From contig OU015568.1 of the NCBI GenBank assembly GCA_907165135.1, positions 12,656,501 through 12,720,500 of the forward strand: a stretch of 64,000 nt of DNA. Direction: 5' to 3'. Each line of letters starts with the position of its first letter. The stretch's first letter is position 1. Positions 56,401-64,000 of this stretch are shown here, piece by piece. The translations under genes were made by a program, and so were the position numbers. The notes under the pieces are model-generated. The model had not been told where the DNA came from, searched no databases, and saw only the letters and a program-made list of their open reading frames with translations. The stretch is from Oikopleura dioica (Eukaryota > Chordata > Appendicularia > Copelata > Oikopleuridae).

Positions 56401-56756
56401 TCATTATCTTCATCTTCTGTATCGTCCTCTTCCTCGTATGATTCTTGTTCTTCATCCAACTCTCCTCCCTCTGACTCAACATCTCCATATTCCTGTATCT
56501 CCTCGTTGATTTCTATCTGATCTGCGAACTCTTCCTTTCCGTTAGCCACTTTTGGCTCTCTTTTTTCAAACCCGAAATTCGGAATTTCGGGAGCCACCGG
56601 CAATCCTGCTCTCAAATGCGCTAATTCTTCGTTTATTCCTCTCTCGACTTCGACTATCATTTGATTACTATTCGAATACAATATCGTGCACCAGAGTAAT
56701 AGTGCCAGTATCAAAGCATAAATGCACCCTGATCGTCGCCGTGATAACACAGCCAT
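53491..56756 (-). CDS. Polypeptide N-acetylgalactosaminyltransferase (GALNT)
   Basis: A type II membrane enzyme. The cytosolic tail and anchor are [20 protein letters not shown]. An unusually long stem of about 300 residues follows (acidic, then a Lys/Glu coiled coil). The catalytic core has [43 protein letters not shown] (the DxH Mn-binding motif), [41 protein letters not shown] and [12 protein letters not shown]-terminal ricin-type lectin follows ([20 protein letters not shown]). It starts mucin-type O-glycosylation in the Golgi. The long stem is atypical for the family. About ten exons. Confidence 0.92.
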
Positions 56757-57705
56757 TAAAAATATCTTGTTTGTATTTTGTAAAAAAGTAGAAATTTCTC
56801 AGTATCTTTGGGACGCTGACCAGGAGATCCGGGATTGCGGCACTTGAGGAGAATACTTTCCAAAATTCATTGTTGCTCAGATTTTAACCGGTTTGGGTCA
56901 TGTCCAAGAAAAGGCTCTAATACAGTTTAAAATTTTATACAGTTGTGCTTCGGAATCTTTGATTACCACAAGTTTTAGTCTTATTATAAGATGTTTAACA
57001 TGCAATATTATTTTCCAGATAACATACAGTATGAAGCTCATTTTATTATCACTGATAATTTATCAGTTAATGATAACAGAATAGAACGCGCAACATTTTG
57101 ACACCAGCAAAGTCTTGATTTTGAATAAATATTTTTCAAAGTAATCGGAAAGCTCATTTCTTCATCGTTCCGATTCAACCTATGATTGTCCCTAATTTCA
57201 TTCTCCCTGGAGTCACAGTGTTTCACAGTTGATAACGCGTGCCCGTGAAGTGCTCGCCCCCTCTTGTGAAATTACTATTTTCATCAGCCTTGGTGAACGT
57301 TACTCGGTTCATTGTTGCCCGGTGCTCGAGTGCTCCATTCAAAATCTCACTAACCCTGGCATTGAGCTGAGTTTTTTTGAAAAAGAACGACAGAGAAAGA
57401 AAAGAAGCTTCACGCGCCGTTTCAACACACTCGCCGGGCGCCGCTTCTTTTGTCCAAAAGAAATATTTTGCTCGTCTTTCTTTTGGGTGGGAAGCTTTCT
57501 TTATTAAAGTTTCTGGTTTTACGATTTTCACGTTTTTCGCGCTCTGATGATTACCTAGCAGTAGTAAAAGGCGGTACACACGACACGAACACTCACCATC
57601 CAAATTGAAGCTGAGAAAAAAAGAGAGACGATAAGCCGGAGAAGCTTTATTTACTCAGATTCAAAACTCAGAGGTTTTTAACAGAAGAGAAAATTGGAAG
57701 AGAAA
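56757..57705. other. Intergenic region between divergent GALNT and alpha-catenin
   Basis: AT-rich left half with no gene. Near 57223-57603, open frames exist on both strands without recognisable motifs (possible 5' UTR or a missed exon). It should hold the divergent promoters. Confidence 0.45.
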
Positions 57706-60700
57706 ATGGCAACTTTAAGGTAATTATAACATCGGTAGTCTTAATATGAATTTATATTTATTAAGAAATGCTCAATTCGGTTTTGATCCCGAAGATCTCA
57801 AACCAAAATGCACGTCCGTTTACGATTTGCTAGAAGACCTCATAAAACACTTTCGATACCTGATGGAAGACAACCCATCTCCACTACAGAAAGGTGTTTC
57901 CAGACCAGCACAAGTTTCATTGACAAAAATCAAAGAAGCACTATCAGAAATTCAGAAGACCGGCCACGAGGTATTCAAATTACCACCCTTTAGGCAAATC
58001 GCGTATTTTATTTCGCCTAATTTATTATCTGATTGCTCAATCTTACTTTAGGAAGTTCTTCCAAGTGCGGATAAAAAGTACACGCTCGCGCTCAAGCGAC
58101 AGATTGAAAAAACCCTGGGTGATGTGGATCATGAAGGGAAGAATTTCTACGCGGCTGCGCACACATTCACCTCCGATCCGTTAAATGTTGAAAAGCGGCA
58201 GACGATGATTAGTGCATCGAGGACGCTGGTGAGGGAAGTCACAAGATTACTCATCCTTGCTGATTATGTCGACGTCGCAAACATCGTCGAGCTTGTCAAT
58301 AATGCGGAACAGCTTTTTGCAAATGTCCGTCATGCGAAGAATAAGGGGGACTTCATGAATGCAATGAAAGAACTGGGTGCCAAATGTGGCGAAATTTACG
58401 TCAAATCTGGACAAAGGGAAGATGACATTCTCCCGGAACAAGAAGATCAGCGCTACGCCATCGCCGTTGCCAGACAGAATTTAAAAGGTAGGAAATCCTC
58501 ACCGTTTGCGAGATAAACTAAGCTCAAAAAAAGACGCTGGTATCCGATTAATAACTGCTGAAAATGCATATTTTGCAAATCCGAAGCTTATCGAGGCGGA
58601 GAGGGCGCAAACAGACGCGCGAAGACAGTTCCAGGAGGCGCTCAAACGGATTGCAGCAGTTATCAAAGGAGAAAACTTCCAAGGATACAGCGACGTCGGC
58701 ATCAATGCGGCTGATCTCACTATTCCGGCAAACATTGGTGAAGCATTAGAGGATTTTGATATGAACATTCCGGATCCTATTGACTTTGATTACCAGCAAA
58801 CTCCTCAGGTAATTTTTTTCAGCTGAAGCCAAAAACTATCAAATCAAGGATCTCCAATCTCGTCTCGAGAAGCTCATTGAAGGAGCTGCTGCTATTGCTG
58901 ATCTTGGATTCACAACTCCGAATCGGAAAGACCAAATCGTTTCCAGCTGCGAAGCCGTCCGAGAAGCTCTTACCGGTCTTCTAGATGACTACATGAACGC
59001 GTCAAAGACTGGTCAGCAGATAAATTTCCAAGATGCAATCGACAATTTGATAGAAAAGAACCGTTGTCTGCGAGAGTAAGTAGCTATTTAAAATAGCCTA
59101 TTTTTATACCTTTTTCTCATTCACTTCAAGCGAACTTCGCCGAGCAGCTGGTGACCAGATCGGAAACGCATTTCTCAACGCGCAGGTTCCTTTCCTCAAT
59201 CTCTACTCACTCGCGAAAAAGGGAGACAAATCTGGAGTTGACGAGTATGCACCTGAATTCGTCGAACATTCCGCCCAAATGGTCGAATCTGCGAAGATTT
59301 CTGCCTTCACAATTTCAAAGAACCCAGTGCTAAAGGCTAAAATTCTCCAAGCCGCGGAGGCGCTTTCCGACATGATTCAACCCGCAGTGACTTCAGCAAA
59401 GATGCTTGCTTCGGATAATCAACAGAAATGTTACATCGAACATATGGACGTTGTGATGTAAGAAAACGATAGCCTTCTACTTCTTATAAAGCCGATTTCA
59501 GGAATGAGTGGGAGCTCAAGCTCGCTAACTTGGTCGAAAGCGTCAACGAGTCCGTCGAACTCGTTGATTTCCTCGCAACTTCCCAGGAGCACATTCTCAA
59601 AGAAATCGGGGATTGTGTTTTGGCCGCGGAAGAAAAAAATGCCACGTGAGTTGCAAGATGAATAAAAAAAACAAGCTATAATTTACATAATGCGCTGACC
59701 TTTATCAACAACTTTAGTGGACTTGACAACGCCGCTGGTTTGATTTGTGGTCGCGTCCAGAGAATTTGTGAGGTTGTTTTGGCCGACATTGAACAATATG
59801 AGCCCGATTTTACTACAGAACAAGTCAAGGCAAGGGTTTAAGGAGTGATTTGTTAAAATATCTTATCGATTTTGTGCTCATAAACTTGACAGAACCCCTT
59901 GAAAGGAAGCAACAGAAGAACTCAAAGGTATCAACTTGCCTGAATTCTCAAAAGAAGCCACGGACGGCGTGGAGAACATCAATCAAAATGGCGAATGCGA
60001 CAAGGAGGAAATAATCAGAGTTTCCAACCAACTCTTTACTGGGGTTAATGAAGTTTTCAGGTTTACTCAGAATAAGAAATTGTCTTGACGTTCTTTAGGG
60101 CTGTGCTTCAGACACGAAGTCCCCACGAATACGCTCATCTACGTGTTGAGGATCCTGCGAACAACAGCTTCAGAGTACGTTTCAGCGGCAAGGCAATCGT
60201 AAACAAATTTTAAGGATGATGGTTCTGTAGCAACTGGTCTTCTGACTGTGGATACCGTGGATTCAACCGAACTCGCAGAGCGTGCTGAAGTCATCGATGC
60301 TTTGACTGAGGAACAACAAGTCGAAATCAAAGCTGAGATTGCTGGTACACTCAATTTTAAGATCACCGCATGGAAAACTGTTTCTTAGATTTCCAACAAA
60401 TTAGAGATCAAGCTCACCAGGAGTTTGATCGATGGGACGATGACCAGAACGATTTGATCACGATTGCCAAGAAAATGTCGTCAATTATGAAGCAAATGAC
60501 TGATTACCAGACAGGCGAAGGGCCTCTCCAGACAAACAGGGAACTTATCAAGGCCGCGAAGAAGCTTTCAGAATATGGAACAAAATTGAACAACAAAGCT
60601 GCACCAATTGCGGAAGAGTGTAAAGACAAAAATCTGTCGAACAATTTGAAGAGTCATTTGGCAAAGATCGACCCTCTTCAAGTAAAATTATTTACAACTG

Positions 60701-61100
60701 CAAGATCTTTATAAAGATTTTAGCATCAACTGAAACTCCTTTCTCGAGTCAAGCAAGAAGTCGAGTCTGTCGCTGGGGATTTGGTAGTTAGTGGCTTGGA
60801 ATCTGTCAACTCTCTCGTGCAAAATGCAAAGAATCTTTTGCGAGCTGTTCTGGAAACTGTGCGAGCTGCTCATACTTGCTCTATTCGACTTGAAGGTGCA
60901 CAAAATCATCATTTGAAAATATAACATAGCATATTTTAGCATCCCCGGTAATCTGGCGACCAAAAGTTCCTAATAAAGTTCCTTTGATGGCAACGAAAGA
61001 TCCCAACCAAAAAGAAAAATCGCGCAAAATTGTGCGACGAGAAACGAACAAATTGAAAAAACAAGAAAACACGCTCATGGATTTCATTAATATCGACTAA
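57706..61100 (+). CDS. Alpha-catenin
   Basis: A tiny first exon (MATLR) joins NAQFGFDPEDLKPK. Vinculin-homology blocks follow in order: SRTLVREVTRLLILADYVDV, EDQRYAIAVARQNLK, LEKLIEGAAAIADLG and VPFLNLYSLAKKGD. Next are KNPVLKAKILQAAEALSDMI, DLITIAKKMSSIMKQMTDY and GDLVVSGLESVNSLVQNAKN. The basic actin-binding tail ends with ENTLMDFINID. This matches CTNNA1-3 throughout. It links cadherin-beta-catenin complexes to actin at adherens junctions (family knowledge). There are about twelve exons with short introns. A 14-nt GTAATTTTTTTCAG remnant at 58809-58822 breaks the frame oddly (see findings). The family member (1/2/3) cannot be assigned. Confidence 0.95.
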
Positions 61101-61317
61101 CTTCTGATTCAAAATACCTATGTGTAAATAAAAATCCACTGAAAGAGCAAGTATTGGAAGAACATTCGCTGTATTTTTATTGAACTAGTTTGCATATGCA
61201 TGAATTCGGAGAATGAGTGAGTGTGAGAAAGAGCAGGGGATGAAGCAGTGAAGCGAATTCATGAAGAGAATAGTGGTAGAAATGAAAGGTCAATAGAGGT
61301 CATTATCGTACGTTGGT

Positions 61318-62767
61318 CTAACGGCGCTGTGGCGATCCGTACCCGTGGAGGGCTTTTGCCTTGAAAATCTTATAAATCGAGTTACGTAGAGATAAATACC
61401 TTGTCTCCTTGGTTGAGATTGACACCACTAGAAAGATCGGCTCGTCGGGATATGATCAACAAGTATTCGTTGCCTTTTTCTTGGCCATTCGAAAGTTGAG
61501 TTACTTGTTCGAAGGTCCAGCCGTCAGATAGGGATGATAGGGTATTTGTCAGGTCAAGTTCGGAGCATTGCAGGACGCTTCAAAGTTTTCATATACCAAA
61601 TAAACTCGGTTTATTTACCGATAAGTTGGTTGAACATTAGCAGATGGCGTGGGTGATTGACAGTTAGATCGTTCCATGAGTTTCTCCTTACACAGCGAGA
61701 TCAAACTCTAACAAGAAAAGTAAAGTTAAAAATTGAAAAGGGCAACAAACTTGTATATTGTAAAATTCTGCCTCCAAGAGAATTCCTTGTAGAGTAGCAT
61801 GACGAATTTCAATAAGGATTTCTGAGTGAAATCCTTACCCCCCTTTTTTATTGGCTCATCTGAAAGAGCGTAAAAAATTACCCTAGATGAGTCGGAAAGA
61901 TTGGCGAATTTTCGAACTTATGACGTCATAGCACGTGACGGAAGTTATGAAAGTACCAAACTTTGGACGCTTACCATTTTCATGTCGCTTGAGCTATCAT
62001 GACATGCAATACATGAAAATGATCGTCTGATCGAGATCTTGGTGTGCATTTAGGTTTCATCCCTCGAAAAAAATCTCATCCCTTTTATGAAAATCAGGTA
62101 CTAGTGATAAAGGGTTGAAAGAAATTTTTGAAGGGATGAAACCTAGATGCACGCATAGCTCTCGTCGCGACGATCATTTTCCACTATCACACGCCCTGAT
62201 AGCTAGAGAGGATCGAAAATGCGGAGCGTCCAAAGTTTTGGTACCTTTGGAACTTTGGTCACGTGCCATGACGTAATTTCGAGGGAAATTTCATCCTTTT
62301 TTGGGCGAATCTAGGATAACTTTTTACGCTCTTTCCAATGAGCCAATAAAAAAGGGGGGTAAGGATTTCACTCAGAAATCCTTATTGAAATTCGTCCATC
62401 GTTATCATAAATAAGCTTGTTGGTTCTCAGATAGTTGAGTAATAGCTCGAAATATGTAAATGATCGATCTGAATGTTAAAATAAATTACTCAAGTTTTAT
62501 CGATTTTATATAAATTGGTGGCGCATTAATCAAATTACCAATTAAAAAAGCGCCTGTCTCATCCTTTTCCGAGCCTAGGTCATTAAGCTGATCGACGTCG
62601 TTTGCGTCGATGGAGGCTAGTCGGGCGAGGAAGCTTTTTGGGTCTTTCTTGAGCGTCGTCTTCGTTGTTGTGAAATATTTTCCACCGACGTTGAGGGTGA
62701 TCCAGTTTTCGCTGATTGTTCCGTTTCTGTGGCCATTTCCTAAAATTAAAGATGACGGGTTTTTCAT
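61318..62767 (-). CDS. KCTD2/5/17-type BTB protein, coding region interrupted by a transposon
   Basis: The ATG is at 62767. The T1/BTB domain is WITLNVGGKYFTTTKTTLKK, DPKSFLARLA and SEKDETGAFLI, then across a GT-AG intron DRSFTYFELLLNYLRTNKLI. After the 596-bp element (61801-62396) the frame resumes with ATLQGILLEAEFYNIQ, SLISLCKEKL, YRVLQCSELDLTNTLSSLSD and GWTFEQVTQLSNGQ, ending GYGSPQRR at 61318. All blocks align with KCTD5 in order, including E-A-E-F-Y-N-I. These proteins are Cullin-3 adaptors and G-beta-gamma regulators (family knowledge). Whether this copy gives a functional mRNA depends on removal of the element. Confidence 0.85.
61801..62396. mobile_element. Recent foldback/TIR element inserted in the KCTD coding sequence
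   Basis: A 596-bp element starting GACGAATTTCAATAAGG and ending with its inverse, flanked by CAT on both sides (61798-61800 and 62397-62399). The outer 59 bp of the two ends are identical, and imperfect inverted pairing continues through most of the element (for example GGTTTCATCCCT and AGGGATGAAACC). There is no transposase ORF. Terminal GACG and the 3-bp duplication are shared with the 40753 element, suggesting one superfamily. The identical ends point to a recent insertion. Confidence 0.9.
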
Positions 62768-63661
62768 CGCTTATTTTAACAAACAAGTTCTTCTAAAGTT
62801 GTAGTACCAAAAAATTATTTATGTTAGATAAACCATCATTTTAATATCGTACCTTCTGCAACATCCGTCATTGAGCAAAAAGACATTTGCCCAACAGATG
62901 GGCGTCGATTACTTTCTATCTCGTGTTTTCCTTCTGTCATTCTTCCTGAGGGAATGGCTGTAGTAAAACAACTCTGACGGTACTTCTATGTTCTTCCTTT
63001 TTCCTTCTCTTCCTTGATTTCAATTCCTTGTAGTGAAGAAACTGTTCTGTAAAAGGTCTATTCTATATTCTGAGAGGCGCCAACGCGTTGTGCTGTGGTC
63101 CCAGGGCGCACCAGACACGAGCTAGATACACGGGAATGATACTGAAGAAACAAGCGCCACTATGTTCTCACAAATGGCAGGGTAATGAGATGCCGATATC
63201 CCTTCGAGTGGAAATACTCGAAGATGCTTCCCTTTCAATATCTACTGCCTAGCGCCGTAGGGAACCTTTCTAAAATAGAATTATCTTACACTAAAAGGTT
63301 TTTCTTCGCAAAAACTAACTATCAGGAAATATTAAAAAAATCGTTAATAAATCAGCGGCAAGTACATGAAACCTAGCTTTCAGCATAATAAATTTAAAAT
63401 ATCTTCTGGGAACTTTTATCTGCTTTAGAAGGTAATTATCTTTTTCGATGAAACATGCCAGAATACGATTTCTCTGCATAAAAACATTTCTCCGTGAAAA
63501 ACTGGTCTCTCGATTTTTGAGAGCGATCTATTTCAATTGATCGAAATCATTTGCATGCAGATCGCCTACGGGTTTAAGTTCTGTAAATTTATTATATTAC
63601 GTCGCGTGATAAACAAGGAAGTACAGTTTTTGAAAATTTGTTGAATGAAAAGAAAGGAGAA
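62768..63661. other. Intergenic region
   Basis: The upstream region of the KCTD gene and the 3' side of the tetraspanin-like gene. Short ORFs (63185-63376 plus) are unsupported. No repeats or RNA genes were recognised. Confidence 0.5.
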
Positions 63662-64000
63662 TTAAAGGCGTCTTGAAACGGGAACTTTATGTTTCTTGCC
63701 ATATTTGACATGTCGCTCTGGTTTTCCTTGAGTAACGCAGCACATAAGACAACCGAATGATACATTCAGAAACAAGTTCAAGATCACGAGAATATGACCG
63801 AAAAGCACTGTGGGGAGCCATTTGGCAGCACTCAGCTTTTCGAAAAGACTTGGAAAGCACCCTTCAGTGAAAATATTGTCCACGACATTTTCAATTGGAG
63901 CTGTTGTTGTAGTAGGAATAGCAGTAGTGGAAGTGTTGCTAGGTAAACAGGGCGATGGAACAGTGGAGTTTATAGGATCTGAATTGTTAGTAAGGCAAAT
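63662..64000 (-). CDS. Tetraspanin-like protein, C-terminal part (partial, runs off right edge)
   Basis: The frame is open to the window edge on the minus strand. It shows an extracellular segment with N-glycosylation sites and CLPSNTSTT, then FTEGCFPSLFEKLSAAKWLP, which resembles the last cysteine of a tetraspanin large loop (E-G-C-F). A TM helix follows (VLFGHILVILNLFLNVSFGC), then L-M-C-C and a basic tail (KYGKKHKVPVSRRL). The juxtamembrane CC fits tetraspanin palmitoylation sites. The N-terminal three TMs and the CCG motif lie outside the window, so the assignment is tentative. Confidence 0.5.
   Translation of the reverse strand: MCLTNNSDPINSTVPSPCLPSNTSTTAIPTTTTAPIENVVDNIFTEGCFPSLFEKLSAAKWLPTVLFGHILVILNLFLNVSFGCLMCCVTQGKPERHVKYGKKHKVPVSRRL

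Noticed and set aside
59830..59905. GC-AG intron in alpha-catenin
   Set aside because: An equally in-frame GT donor three codons away (AGG|GTTTAAG) removes the need for a non-canonical site.
61318..61800. Separate small gene starting at ATGCTACTC next to the transposon
   Set aside because: A shifted frame (ATLQGILLEAEFYNIQ) aligns with KCTD5 and continues the upstream BTB exons, so it is the 3' part of that gene; the ATG is just the target duplication.

Overview
This window is from a compact animal nuclear genome. It reads as an appendicularian tunicate, most likely Oikopleura dioica or a close relative. The diagnostic evidence is a 40-nt exon at 2148-2187, followed directly by a GT donor, which matches the O. 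dioica spliced leader as I remember it; a 5S rRNA gene lies about 270 bp upstream, the known 5S-SL linkage of that species. Most introns are 40-60 nt, genes sit on both strands a few hundred bases apart, and several start codons lie within a few bases of an AG acceptor, as expected for SL trans-splicing. Gene models below were made by reading conserved protein blocks through short introns by eye, so exon edges are approximate unless stated.

Layout: 1-656 holds a Wnt gene that runs off the left edge. 1094-3876 is a large palindrome whose arms each carry a small heat shock protein gene, a 5S rRNA gene and an SL RNA gene around an approximately 350-bp spacer. 3.9-14.1 kb carries inversin, a NALF/FAM155-like channel auxiliary subunit, small membrane or secreted proteins, prohibitin-2 and TMEM19. 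14.4-20.6 kb is a minus-strand run: fibrillarin, eIF4A3, UBL5 and an RRM-Tudor protein. 21.2-23.7 kb has fumarylacetoacetase and a single-pass membrane protein. 23.9-30.7 kb is AT-rich and loosely packed, with a degenerate ABCG-like transporter. 30.8-40.7 kb holds a CUB protein, two coiled-coil proteins, a DRAM/TMEM150-like protein and a DMRT factor. 40.7-47.6 kb mixes foldback and TIR transposons, a U2 snRNA gene, a catalytically degraded PLA2-like protein and small secreted or membrane proteins. 47.7-64 kb holds a coiled-coil protein, RIBC2 with an antisense nested Gal3ST sulfotransferase, a GALNT glycosyltransferase with a second 3' half, alpha-catenin, a KCTD protein interrupted by a transposon, and a tetraspanin-like fragment at the right edge.

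Most genes are unrelated housekeeping or developmental genes. The most striking material is structural: the 5S/SL/sHSP palindrome, a fresh TIR element inside the KCTD coding region that can be removed in frame only by non-GT-AG splicing, two further odd introns in FAH, two alternative 3' halves for one GALNT, and a sulfotransferase gene nested antisense in an intron of RIBC2 with a 16-nt coding overlap.
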